A DNA stretch of 64,000 nt from Labia minor (GCA_963082975.1 OY720345.1:571001-635000), one strand, 5' to 3'. Positions 35,253 to 47,380 are shown, counted from the stretch's first letter. The notes: generated by a model from the sequence alone, not told the origin. Program-made: numbers and translations.

Positions 35253-36028
35253 TGTAACATCAAGACAAATTTTTCTAATAATTAAAATTTTATTAAACAC
35301 ATAAACTGACAAATTTTTTTATTATGCAATAAAATTGATAGATTAAGAGCTAAGAAATCTTTTATTATTTTTCAATGTAAAATGTACTTTACTTGTTAAT
35401 GAAGTGTTTTAGTGTGATATGTAAGTATTTATATAAATTATAGCTCTATAAAGGTATTAATTTGCATAGAAATGAAATAGAAAGCAAATGAAAACGAAAT
35501 GCGTCAAACGTTTTTCATTGAATATGAAGAAATTCATCCATAAACTTCGTCAAGCTTATAGAAAAATTATTTTATTCTTTTTTAGTCCATGAGAAAAACG
35601 TTATTTTATAAATTTTTTTTATATTTATATTATTTTATTATTTTTAGTGCAATTTTAATTGGATAAATTTATTTAATATAACAAAAGGAATAGAAAAGAT
35701 GATGTTATACAAAAATTTGCAAATTGAATAAAACAAAAAGAAAATATTTATATTTTAACTGATTTTATGTATTTATATTAAGTAAATATTATTATTGTGA
35801 AGTAATGTTTTAAAAAATTGATCTATTAATGTTATAAATTATTCAAAATGAAAACCAACTCAATACTTATCCAAAAGATGGCAGGAATGAAAATTCAAAT
35901 TTTATATATAGTTTTTTATATATGTTTATTTATACACAAAAAAATAATTGACATAATTATTAGTTTCATTTGCCTTTAAAAATAATAAAAATTAATAAAT
36001 TTGTAAAAAATATATATAACATTAAAAT
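35253..36028. other. A+T-rich DNA with one arm of a segmental duplication
   Basis: The segment 35681-35905 matches 38000-38250 in direct orientation, sharing atgaaaaccaactcaatact-type text. Nothing else is recognised. Confidence 0.55.
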
Positions 36029-37683
36029 AAGTTGACCTGTGGCCAGGTCCGAACCGACCGACGGTTTGAAGTAAATTAATTTCCAGCTACAGAAACAATT
36101 TCAAATAATTTTAATATATCTATTAATGTAATAAAAAACAGGTAGGCATAAATCTATAATAATAAAAGCAAGTGTAATGTGTCTGTGTGTTTGTTTGACC
36201 GAGCTCTCCAGCAAAAACTATCGCACGCAGGGACCTGGAATGTTTTACACGGAAGCACAAAGGGGCTGGCCACCAGACCTCGAAGCCCGATTTTCGATTT
36301 TTTAATTAGAAAAATTTTAAAAAAATTATAAAGAATATTAATTAAAAATAGTTTAGTTACCATACTAGATCATAGAGGCGCTGGTGGCGATAATTTGGCG
36401 GTAATTTAAATTCTGAGCAATGTGCAGATAAAAATCTTTTTATAAAGGTATCTATTGATATTTACAATATCTCAATTGATCTTATTGGCCTTTTAAACTT
36501 TGAAAACATTCACATTACGGCTATAATTTAATACTATTAATTTTTAAGATTATGTGAGTAAATTATTTTAATTAAGAAAATTTGATCTCATAATTGGATT
36601 TTCACCTAAGATTTTAATATATAATATATTTTTTAATATTATTTTTATAGTAGTTTAGTGTTATGCTAATTTTATATTTTATTTTTATTTTGTTTACTCT
36701 GATTTTTTTTTAAATAAATTAATAACATTTAAAGTAGCATAAAAAAATTAATCGAGGCAGGAAAATTGATGGGGTTTGAAATTAATAGTGATAAGACAAA
36801 ATAATTAGTATCAGAGAGAATAATATTTGCAAAGAATTTAAATCGAGGTTGCAATCGGGAAATTATTATCAAAGGGGATCAAAATTATTAAATTATAGGT
36901 CATAAAATAGAGAAGGCTGGGGCCGAAAGGGCACATGGCTAGCATGGGAGAGGAAAATATATTGGTGGGAGTTCGATTGGAAAACGTCCGTTTGGAAGAC
37001 CAATTGTGAACAGGGTGGACAATGCAGGAAGGAACGTGAGAGGGATAGGATAGGGTAGGAGTTAGATTGTTATATCTCAGAATAGGGACACTCGGGGGGT
37101 ACAGGGGGCGGAGCCCCCGTCTAGGTGTGAAGAGCGCCGAAGGCGCTCTGATCAGCTAGTAAATAATAAATATAAACATTTTTAATTTTATTTTATTTAG
37201 AATATTATGTAAGACCAGGCTGTGACGTCATGAATGGCTGGATGACGTCATATAATTTTAAATTAAGAAAAAAACTAATAAAAATGATTTTTCTCGAGAA
37301 TAAAACCAATACAAAGTGCATGAGAGAGAGAGATTCGTGGTGATATGTAAAAAAATCTCTTTATGTGAAATTTGGTGCGAAAATAACCCTTCCCTTCTTA
37401 TCGTCGATCGCTAATACTACCACTTCCGGTTTCCGGATTTGCACCAAAAGATGATCAATTCATCCCACTGATGCATTAAGTAAATATACCAAATTTCATC
37501 AAAATCCGTTCAGCCGTTCAGGCTGTACACATCTATACGGACGGACGGACGGACAGACATCATGCTAAAAATACTTTTTTCTGTTAAGAAAATGCATGAT
37601 TCGTGGAGATATTTAAAAATCTCCACATGTGAAATTTGGTGTGAAAACAATACCTCCCTTACTATCGTCGGTCGGTAAAAAAA
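36029..37683 (+). repeat. R-A element, copy split by a Helitron
   Basis: The left part is 36029-36152 (gacctgtggccaggtccgaa and onward) and the right part 37160-37683 (to gtcggtcggtaaaa). Removing 36153-37159 restores the order seen in the uninterrupted copy at 40669-41297. Paired TGACGTCA sites lie at 37223-37230 and 37243-37250. Confidence 0.8.
36153..37159 (+). mobile_element. Helitron H1, short copy inside R-A
   Basis: The 5' end TCTATAATAATAAAAGCAAG begins after a host A. The 3' end has the hairpin gagcgcc-gaa-ggcgctc, then ctgatcag and CTAG, followed by a host T. That is the canonical Helitron A|T insertion without target duplication. The interior includes an inverted H1 5' fragment (36398-36450) and an RTE remnant (36735-37095) joined directly to the H1 3' end at ggacactcgg. 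It has no Rep/helicase, so it is non-autonomous. Confidence 0.85.
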
Positions 37684-38499
37684 GAAAAAAGTTTTGCCCT
37701 AGATTCAAATCTCGTCGTTTGGAGGCAAAAATTAGAGTTGCTGCCTTAGCTCGATGATCCATCATACACTTGAAGTTTCAACTGACCTACGAGGATAGTT
37801 GACTATCTCTTTGCCAATAAATTTCAGTATTATTTGCTAATTGCATTAAAATTAATTAATTATAATTAAATTGTATTACTTCCATATCTTCTAGGGATCA
37901 ATTGAAATATCTATAAGAATTTCTAAAAGTCTATTTCAATAAAAAGTCGATGAAAAATCGATTTTGATTTTAATTCGATCATTTTACTTATTATAACAAG
38001 AGAAATAGAAAAGATGTTGTTATACGAAAATTTGCAAATAGAATAAAACAAAAAGAAAATATTAATTTTCTAAAATTGATTTTATGTATTTGTATTAAGT
38101 AAATGTTATTATTGAAGTAATGTTTTTAAAATATATTTATTATAATTATTATATTAATTAAAAATTTATCTTTTAATATTAAAAATTATTTTGAATTTCT
38201 TTCAAAATGAAAACCAACTCAATATTTATCTGTCAGATGACGTGAATGAAAATTCAAATACTAAATTAATCACTAATTACATTACAATTAATTAATTATA
38301 ATTCAATTATATTTCTTCCATATCTTCCAAAGATTCAATGAAATATCTATAAACATTTTCAAAAGTCTCAATCTCAATTTAAAGTTGATGAAAAATAGAT
38401 CTCAATTTGAAATAAGAGCGAACAGACAGACATGAAGCGAAGTTGATAAAAACGTTATAATAAACAGATATTGTTTTTATTAACATTTTCATAATTGTG
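37684..38499. repeat. Decayed tandem duplication
   Basis: The block at about 37820-37985 recurs at 38265-38410 (aattaattataattaaattg and ttccatatcttc text). The block between, 38000-38250, recurs at 35681-35905. This suggests a tandem array of roughly 440-base units into which R-A inserted. There is no coding content. Confidence 0.55.
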
Positions 38500-38875
38500 T
38501 GTGCGTGTTAAGGAAAAGATGCCATTAGGATGGCAGGAGGTAGTTATTATCCCAGTTTTTAAGAGAGAAGGGGAAATAGAACCAACTGCAATAACTACAG
38601 GGGAATATCTCTTTTGACAAAATCGTATAAGGTTCTCTCGAATATTGTTTTAATAAAATTACGACCATATTCGGAGGAAATATTAGGAGAATATCAATGC
38701 AGGTTCAGGCCAAATCGATCAACTGTAGATCAGATATTTTCATTAAGGCAGATATTAGAAAAAAAAAGCGAATTCAATATTTCTGTTCACCAATTTTTTG
38801 TAGACTTTACAAAAGCATATGACTCAATAGTCAGGGAAAATTTGATCTTAATGGGAAATCCGAAAAACTAATAAT
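38500..38875 (+). pseudogene. RTE-like reverse transcriptase, N-terminal half
   Basis: After a frameshift near 38600, the plus frame reads LTKSYKVLSNIVLIKLRPYS, EEILGEYQCRFRPNRSTVDQ, IFSLRQILEKKSEF and HQFFVDFTKAYDSIVRENLI. It covers the fingers to motif A, with the first catalytic Asp in FVDF. The YADD motif region is absent. This is the best-preserved RT piece in the window. Confidence 0.85.
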
Positions 38876-39160
38876 AATAAAATATCCACTCGTATAATAA
38901 TATTTCAAAATAGGAACAACAAATTGTGATTTATTTTAATAATTTCCAATCAAGAATAGGACTGATATTCTTTAGAAAATATTTGTAAAATTCCTAGTAT
39001 TATTAAAATAATAGGCTTGTAGAGATTAAAAAAAATGTGCATGTGTCCTTCATGGTTAAATTTCTTATGATAGTAGAAAGTGAATTAATTCGTAACGTCA
39101 GTCGTTTTCTTCCAAATTACTTGGCTCATAAATGATGAAATTAACTATATAAGAAACGTC
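38876..39160. other. A+T-rich intergenic DNA
   Basis: Nothing is recognised. Confidence 0.5.
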
Positions 39161-39545
39161 GAGTAGGATTAAAAGCTCACCGGTGAGGGTGTTTAGCGTT
39201 TCAAGGAGAGGTAACATATCACGAGGCACCAGGACTGGTTTTCGAGGCTCCTCCAACCGCACGTGTTTTATGTTCACGCTGCATAATTGTAATCCAACTC
39301 GAATAAGCGTGGGTGGTCAAAACACACATCAACTATCATTTATTATCTATTAGAGTAACTAACCGCATTCGATTTACTCCAGTTGTATTCATCCAGGTCC
39401 TGGTTTGGTTTTTAAGTATCTTGGAATGACCTGAATGGGTGGGGGTAACTTAAGCTAATCATTAGGAGGTAGTTAATCTTCATTTAATTTGGAAAGCGTA
39501 TTGAACGTCGATTTAGTTCAGTCAGGGGTCTTGCTATTTTCTTAA
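39161..39545. promoter_or_regulatory. Repeat-free GC-elevated island upstream of the lysozyme-like exon
   Basis: About 380 bases have clearly higher GC and no match to the window's repeats. It contains cacgtg, two aaccgca (Runt-type) sites at 39258 and 39371, gggtggggg and taatcatta. On the minus strand an open frame, LEEPRKPVLVPRDMLPLLET then LNTLTG, ends at a GTGAGC donor near 39179 and looks protein-like. An exon of an unknown gene and a conserved enhancer are both possible. Confidence 0.35.
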
Positions 39546-39620
39546 TTAGAAATACGAGTTAATTATGAGGCAAGAACAAAAAAAACAAAGTTTCAAATAA
39601 TTAACCTCCAATCAATAGGA

Positions 39621-39662
<42 letters not shown>

Positions 39663-39819
39663 TAAATGTAAAAATGTTGATTAGTTCACTTTTTGTTTAT
39701 TTTTGTTTTTATTTACATAAATTTAAATTTTCATAAACATTGAAGTAATAAATTATTAGGCCAGCTTGTATTTATATATTTACTTTTTTGGGTATTTTCT
39801 TTGCTCCCATTCTCAATAG
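39546..39819. other. A+T-rich stretch with (AAT)n, ending in an acceptor-like tract
   Basis: It has a microsatellite at 39626-39661. The 3' end, tttgctcccattctcaatag, is a strong intron-acceptor-like sequence immediately before the next ATG. Confidence 0.45.
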
Positions 39820-40041
39820 ATGTTCAAATTTGTTCAAGTTGTCTTGATTTTATTTCAGTTGCAATGCTATCTTTCTTGTGTGTTCTTTCTCATTTCTCAT
39901 GTTTCATATTCCAAATGTGAAATTCTCGAAGCTCTTCTTAGAAAATCCCTTTCGACTTTTTCAATATTTGAATGTATTAATGTATATATTTCTGGTCTTG
40001 AAACTTTAAACATTTCTCCAATCAAAGAAGTGCAAAGTTAG
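39820..40041 (+). pseudogene. Degenerate C-type-lysozyme-like exon
   Basis: A hydrophobic leader (MFKFVQVVLILFQLQCYLSC, VFFLISHVSYS) is followed by KCEILEALLRKSLSTFSIFE and CINVYISGLETLNISP. The pattern KCE...LLR......CI...xSGL.T resembles the start of mature C-type lysozymes (KCEL...LL....WVCL...ESG.NT). The Cys-Cys spacing is two residues short, and the catalytic Glu (five after the second Cys) is Ile. Another frame near 40150-40200 reads SATFIGILPFSIYA, recalling YGIFQI.S.YWC. No clean splice join was found. It is probably a relic, or a non-catalytic lysozyme-like protein. Chance similarity cannot be excluded. Confidence 0.3.
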
Positions 40042-40668
40042 ATAAAAACAATTTTTGTAAATGCTAAGCAAAAAGATATATAATATTTTTATTACTAAAT
40101 CTATATAGATTTTTTGCAGTACACACAGAATATCTGCTTGGTAAATCAGCTACTTTTATAGGAATATTACCTTTTAGTATTTATGCAATTATATCGGTAT
40201 AATATATAATATACTTTTCATTTAATTGTAAGTAAAATGAACCATGAAAATATTATGAATAAAAATGTTTTTTTTTTTGCACTATAAACAAATTATTTTA
40301 TTAATATAATATTTTTACAAAAATAATCATTAAGATTTTTGAAGAAAGATTTCTTTAAATATTTTACTGAAAACAACCATTAAAAAAATAAACACCTTCA
40401 CCTCTGCGCTGAAGAAATCTTCAAATGGTATGATAATATATGCTATGAACGTATTTGCATTTTAGTTAAGTATGTATTAATTTTCCTCACGCGTAGTTTA
40501 ATTGAAAGTTAATGAATAATAACATATTTATATTCTCATGATTTTGAACGATTATTAATGGAAAAAAATCAAGTTTTATGTTTAAATACAATAAAAACAA
40601 AATATTTCTGCTCAAATTAAAAAAAAAAAATGTAAATATATATATATATATATTTATATATATAAATA
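40042..40668. other. A+T-rich intergenic DNA
   Basis: Apart from the lysozyme-like second-exon hint near 40118-40205, nothing is recognised. Confidence 0.45.
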
Positions 40669-41297
40669 AGTTGACCTGTGGCCAGGTCCGAATCGACCGA
40701 CGGTTTGAAATAAATTAATTTCCAGCTACAGAAACAATTTCAAATAATTTTAATATACTTATCTATTAATGTAATAAAAAACAGATAAGTATGTATATAA
40801 CATAAATATTTTTAATTTTATTTTATTTATAATATATATGTAAGACCAGACTGTGACGTCATGAATGGCTGGATGACGTCATATAATTTTAAATTAAGAA
40901 AAAAACTAATAAAGATGATTTTTCTCGAGGATAAAACCAATACAAAGTGAATGATTCGTGATGATATGTAAAAAATCTCCTCATGTGAAATTTGGTGTGA
41001 AAATAACCCTTCCCTTCCTATCGTCGATCGCTAATACTACCACTTCCGGTTTCCGGAATTGCACCAAAAGTTGATCAATTCATCCCACTGATGCATTAAG
41101 TAAATATACCAAATTTCATCAAAATCGGTTGAGCCGTTCATCTATACGGACGGACGGACGGACGGACGAACAGACATGATGCTAAAAATACTTTTTTCTG
41201 TTAAGAAAATGCATGATTCGTGGAGATATGTAAAAATCTCCACATGTGAAATTTGGTGTGAAAACAGTACCTCCCTTACTATCGTCGGTCGGTAAAA
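40669..41297 (+). repeat. R-A element, most complete copy
   Basis: It runs from gacctgtggccaggtccgaa to atcgtcggtcggtaaaa. Inverted ccgaccgacg / cgtcggtcgg motifs lie at the two ends. It contains paired TGACGTCA (40854-40861, 40874-40881), the cacttccggtttccgg block, atttcatcaaaatcggttgagc and an (ACGG)n tract at 41149-41168. It is non-coding and probably a non-autonomous DNA transposon. Confidence 0.8.
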
Positions 41298-41639
41298 ATC
41301 GAAAAACAGACACACAGATATATAGATTTTATAAATGAACATTTATACAATTTATTTTAATTAATTTGAAACATTTTAGGAAACAAATTTTTAATGGGTC
41401 ATTTTTAGAAATCCCATTTAACAATTATAATAAATAATTAAAAAAATTGTAAAATTTTTAAAGTATATATTATAAAAATAAATTGTATATATATAAATTG
41501 GTTAAAGGGTCGAGTGATAGTTCGGTGTCCCAGGTATATATTTTATATTAACACGCCTACTTTTCTGTATAATAAAGATATAAAGAATCATATTTTAATT
41601 TTTATATAACCAAGAAATCATTTTTTCACTTAAAATATA

Positions 41640-41750
41640 GTTGTAAAGCCCAAATCTCCGATCCATATAACATCATCGACTGGGCCGCTACCAAAAGGAG
41701 TCTTCTCTTGCTCTGATTAGGGCCACCGGTATTTGCCATTAGTCTCGAAA
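41640..41750 (-). pseudogene. R1/jockey-type reverse transcriptase fragment
   Basis: The minus strand gives LMANTGGPNQSKRRLLLVAA, QSMMLYGSEIWAL. This matches the conserved segment L.NxGGP...RRLL..V..S.LLYG..IWA downstream of the RT core in R1/I-type elements. It is a different element from the RTE-like copies. Confidence 0.65.
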
Positions 41751-41754
41751 AAAT

Positions 41755-44682
41755 AATATTAAATTGTATATAAATTTAAAAATTAGAATATTTGAATTTG
41801 TTTAAATTTTAACACATGTAATCAATCATGTGCATTAAGAATAGAAAATTTTGAAAATCAACTTGGTATTAAATTCAGAAAACAAAATACTGATATATAG
41901 AATATATCGACTATTCGAATATAATTGAAACTCTTTCTCCCCCTCTATTTTAAATTTGAAAAAACGGAGTGTTAAGAAATTAAGATTCCTTATACAACAT
42001 GGATGGTTAAATGAATTGGGCTCCCTACCTCCCTGAGAAATTCTCACTAAAAATGTTTATAATATTTTAGTTTATTAAATCATTCATTTCAATATTTTTA
42101 ATGTTAATTCAATAATTATATTTTATAATCTATAAAATAATTTAATTATTTTATAAAACGGCGGTGTTCAATTACAATTATTTTACTCTCTACTGACTGT
42201 TCATTTCATAACTGAAAATAGTGTCAAATAGAAATAGACAATATTACTTGGATTAATCTTATTATGCTAGCTAAAATTGTTTGTTTGTATTATTGAGGAC
42301 CCCAGTTCCATTCATTTTAACCAGATTGATGCAATGATGCAACATTTAATAATTGTAATAAATAATTAAAGAATTGTTTATTAATATTTTTTAAAGAGTC
42401 GAGCGAGAGCTCGGTGTCCCAGGTATTAATATTACCAGCCAAACCCAATAATAATGAATCATTTTTTTAACTTAAGTACCTAGCCGAGGCTCGGGGTCCC
42501 GGTATTTATATTATGCTTCATGCTTTCGATTTTTGAACTTTTCCTCTATTCCAATTCAACAAAGACTGACACTAGCCATTCCGATTTAAGATTCCTAAAT
42601 TAAAAGAATAAATAAAATTATTATATTTATTTAATATATAATAACATTTCAATTTATTTTACTTTATTTATTTATATCTGCATTTTTTAATGATTAATTT
42701 TGAATTCTGATTTAATTATTTTTCTATTTTGTCATATTTATTTAATTATTGTATTGGTGGGTAAATGAATTGGGTTGGAAGAGGAGGCAATTTATAATTT
42801 TCTTCTAATTCAGATTTAGGACAAATCGTACAACATTATATCAAATCTCGCTAAGAACATTCAATATTTCTGTACACAAATTATTCAGAGTATTGGCAAA
42901 GCGTATCACTCACAATCAGTTTAAATTGAAATTTATATAAATTAACAAAGTGAAAATTTTTATTTGTTTAAATTTTATTATAATGAATCAAAAAAAATTA
43001 AATATATAGATCACATGATTAAGAGAAGCAAAAAACTTGACAGAAAATAACTGTTGGATGGAGGTCGGACATGACAGAAACTGTAAGCGAAATCTTCATA
43101 TTGCGACGAATGATTTTCAAATCTCCTAGCACCACAGAATTTAAGTTTCTTTTAAGGAAAATAACTATGATCTAAAAAAATTAATAAATGAACTTAATAA
43201 TAAAAAAACAAATAAATCAATTAATTTAAATTAATACTATTAATGAATGTATATATTGGTCATTTATCTATAGTTTTATACCCCGTTCATTTTTATAAAT
43301 TGTCTCAAGTCTCTATTTTTGCATTTTCTCAAGTTTCATTATAATTAAAAATATTCAATAATAATCTAGCAATGAAAATAAAATACCAAAATGTAATGAT
43401 CAAGAAATATTATACTCTATTTCACTATTATAACATAGAAGAAGAACCATAGGCGGAGGAAATATTAGGAGATATCATTGCGGGTTCAGGCCAAATCGAC
43501 CAACATTAATTAAGATATTTTCATTATGACAGATATTAGGAAAAAAACCGCGAATTCAATATTTCTGTTCACTAATTATTTGTAGACTTTAGTAAAACAT
43601 ACGCATGACTCAATAGATCCGGATAAACTTTTTCAAATTTTCAATCTTCAAATTTGTCTTGAAGGTAGTAAAGAAAGAATAAGATGCGGAAATCAATTGT
43701 AAAATATTAGGTTACCCAGACGACTTAAATATAATAAGAGATTCGGCAATTGCAATTACAGATAGGGAGGAAAAATTAATGGAGGTTTGAAATTAATAGT
43801 GATAAGAAAAAATATTTAGTAAAAAAGAGGAAGAGTATTAACATACAAAATTTTAATATACAAAATGTAGAATTTGAATATGTTGAAAAATTGAATGTAA
43901 TCACGAAGGATAATAATATTTGAGAAGAATTTAAATCGGGGTTGCAATCGGGAAACGCCTGTTATCTTGCAATAAAGAGGTTTATCTCATCAAAATTATT
44001 ATCAAAGGGAATATATAAAAAAATTATTTTGCCTGTTGCATTATTTGGGTGGGAGGCATGGTCTATGACCCTTGTAGATGAGAGTAGGTACAGAGTATTT
44101 GAGAATAGGATTCTTCCCTGCATTTATTGGCCAAAGAAAGATGAGGTCACGGGGGAATGGGGGAGACTGCATAACAAGAAATTGCATGGCCTCTCTGCAT
44201 TTTCAAAAATAGTTAGCGTTATAAAAGGGAAAAAGCTGCGATAGGCAGGGCACGTGGCTAGAATGGGAGAGGAAAAAGATATTGGTGGGGAGACCGATTG
44301 GAAAACGTCCGCTTGGAAAACTAATGACGCGTAGGAAGGGACGTAAGAGAGAGGAAGGGACGTAAGGGCTCAGGATAGGGACACTTGGAGAAATGTGGTT
44401 GTTGCGGCCAAGAACTTTCGAGTATCTTTGAGCCACATAGATAGATAGATATAACATATACAATAATAATATATATAATTAATATAGTGATTAAATTAAA
44501 ATATATTTTTTAAATAAGAACACAAAAAGAAATGAATGTTTTATGTAATATACTGATTGAAACAAAATGGATGAAAACCTTTTACTACTTTCAACCACCA
44601 AATACTATTTACCACTCGGGGGTACAGGGGGCGGAGCCCCCGTCTAGGTGTGGAGAGCGCCGAAGGAGCTCTGAGCAGCTAG
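41755..44682 (+). mobile_element. Helitron H1-type composite, 3' end intact, 5' end unresolved
   Basis: The 3' end gagagcgccgaaggagctct, then gagcag and CTAG (44679-44682), is followed by T. Upstream come the RTE remnant (43440-44440, with WEAWSMTLVDESRYRVFENR and IYWPKKDEVTGEWGRLHNKK), a (GATA)n tail and a linker to the Helitron end. The A+T-rich 5' part is collinear with 53000-54860 inverted, but is interrupted at about 42045-42770 by other DNA that includes an R-H copy (42284-42505). Confidence 0.6.
42284..42505 (+). repeat. R-H repeat copy
   Basis: It matches 4048-4273, including both GC-rich motifs. Confidence 0.6.
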
Positions 44683-45254
44683 TATATATATAATTTCTTT
44701 AATTTTTAACGTATATTTGTGTTTTTTATTTATCTATATTGTAATATATAGGCATAAAAATGCCCTTTCCCTTTAATAGAGAAAAATAGTGAAAGTACTA
44801 TAAATTAACATTTATAACATTTATAACAAATGAGATTCAGGAAATAGTCAACTTTTTATAAAACCCCTTTAGGCACTAGATTGAATCTTAATGTATATTT
44901 AATTTCATTAAACTTTAATATGAAGATAATATTTTGTAGCATATCTGATTTCGATTTATTTCTTATTAAAAGCTATATTAATTATATCCTTGAGGGCATC
45001 TATGAGCCTGTATTTATTTCTCTGTTCATTTATAACAGTCTCTGTCAAACTGTGTGCCTTAAGAGATCCCAGGCTCTGCCCCCGAAGTGATACATAGTAT
45101 TTGGTTGAAAGTCTGTATATAATAAATTTTTATAAATTAATTTCTGTGGTTATTGATTAGATATTGAAAAAATACTAAATGAAAAATACTAAAGTTTCTT
45201 TTGGATTCTAGAGGTCTCTGTCTCTATTGGTGTAAATGTTTATTTATAGCATTA
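44683..45254. other. A+T-rich spacer with an H1 3' relic
   Basis: At 45060-45130 the text ggctctgcccccgaagtgat, then acatagtatttggttgaaag, is a diverged piece of the H1 3' region. Confidence 0.45.
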
Positions 45255-47307
45255 CTAGCTGCTCAGAGCTCCTTCGTCGCTCTTCACATCTAGACGGGGG
45301 CTCCGCCCCCTGTACCCCCGAGTGGTACATAGTATTTGGTTGAAAGTAGTAAAAGGTTTTCATCCATTTTGTTTCAAACAATGTATAACATAAAACATTC
45401 ATTTCTTATTGTGTGATTATTTAAAATATATTTTAATTTATTTAGTAAGTTAATTATATATATTATTATTGAATATGTTATATCTATCTACTCGAAAGTT
45501 CTTGGCAGCTACAACCACATTTCTCCAAGTGTCCCCGGTGACCTCATCTTTCTTTGGCCAATAAATGCTGGAAAGAATAATCTGAATCTACTCTCATCTC
45601 CCAGGGTCATAGACCATGCGTGGCTCAACGGTACTCGAAAGTTCTTGGCAGCTTCAACCACATTTCTCCAAGTGTCCTTATCCTGAGCCTCTGTTCCATC
45701 TCTCGTACGTCATTCCCTGATGTACTCATCTTTCTTTGGCCCATAAATGCTGGGGAGAATCCTATTCTCAAATACTCTGAATCCACTCTCATCTCCTAAG
45801 ATCATAGACCATGTCTCACACTCATATAATACAACAGACAAAATAATTGTTTTATATATTTTAATTTTCATTCCCTTTTATAATAATTTTGATGAGATAA
45901 GCCTCTTTACTGCATGATAACAGGCGTTTCCCGATTGCAACTTCGATTTAAATTCTTCTCAAATATTATTATCCTTCGTGATTACATTCAATTTTTCTAC
46001 ATATTCAAATTCTACATTTTGTATGTTAATACTGCTCCTGTTTGTTTCTAAATATATTTATTTATCATTATTAATTTCAAACCTCATCTCTTTTCCTACC
46101 TCGATTAATTTTTCCTCGCTATCTGTAATTGCAATTGCCGAATCTCCTATTATATTTAAGTCGTCTGGGTCACCTAATATTTTACAATTGATTTCCACAT
46201 CTTACTCTTTCTTTACTACCTTCAAGATAAATTTTAAGATCAAAATTTGAAAAAGTTTATCCGGATCTATTGAGTCATGCGTAGGTTTTACTAAAGTCTA
46301 CAAATAATTAGTGAACAGAGATATTGAATTCGCGGTTTTTTTAATATCTGTCATAATGAAAATATCTTAATTAATGTTGATCGATTTGGCATGAACCCGC
46401 AATGATATCGTCTAATATTTCCTCCGCCTATAGTTTATAAGTATTGTATATGTTATAATAGAGTATAATATTTCTTGATCATTTCATTTCGATATTTTAA
46501 TTTCATTGTTTGATTTTTATTGAATATTTTTAATTATAATAAAATTAGAGAAAATGCAAAGTTAGAGACTTGAGACAATTTATAAAAATTAATTTATAAA
46601 AATTAACGGTATAAAAGTATTGATAAAACTAAAGATAAATTAACAATATATACATTCATTAATAGTATTAATTTAAATTAATGGATTTATTTGATTTTTT
46701 ATTATTAAGTTCATTTATTAATTTTTTTAGATCATAGTTAATTCCCTCCCTTAAAATAAAAGAAGTACCTATTCAAATATGGAAAGAATAAATACAAAAT
46801 AATTTAAGTTAAATATGATTTAAATATTTTATTATATTAATTAAAATGAGAACTTTTAGAATAAATTATTTAATTGAAATGATATTTGAATATTAGAATT
46901 TAAAATAAAAAGTTAAAATTTATAATAATTCTTTGATTGCTAGTTATATACATTGTGTAAAATGAGTCGGCCAGTCAGTGGGCCACGCCTGGCTCTTGAA
47001 TGAACAACACGGAGAACTATATATAAACTTTAAATCTCTCTCTCTCCCGCTCACACACACTCTCACCTCTCTCCTCATCCCCTCCACCTCTCATTTCTTA
47101 GTTATTTCAATTTCCACAAATTGTCTAATTTTTAAAATATTCACTAATTTACTTTCTATTTTTATTCTTTAATCCTTAAATAATATATTTTCTATTTTAT
47201 GTTAAAATGTAAATAACTTACATTTTAACATATTAAACTATGACAGCAAAAAAGTAAACGAATTACATACATACATACATACAAACAGTCTCCTTTATAT
47301 ATATAGA
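45255..47307 (-). mobile_element. Helitron H1, minus-strand copy
   Basis: Reading the minus strand, the 5' end TCTATATATATAAAGGAGAC starts at 47307 and the element ends with the H1 hairpin and CTAG at 45258-45255. The flanks are A at 45254 and T at 47308. It carries an inverted RTE remnant (45485-46445). The host flanks, atagcatta and taatgctat, form a perfect palindrome when joined. The 5' end differs from copy 52696-55954 while the 3' end is shared. Confidence 0.75.
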
Positions 47308-47341
47308 TAATGCTATTTCCCTATTGAAGGGAATATCTCTT

Positions 47342-47380
<39 letters not shown>

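Noticed and set aside
39179..39310. LPMO signal-peptide exon
   Set aside because: The frame is not hydrophobic, and it is almost 19 kb from the next exon.
45978..46250. 90-codon plus-strand frame
   Set aside because: It is antisense to the RTE-like remnant carried in the minus-strand Helitron.
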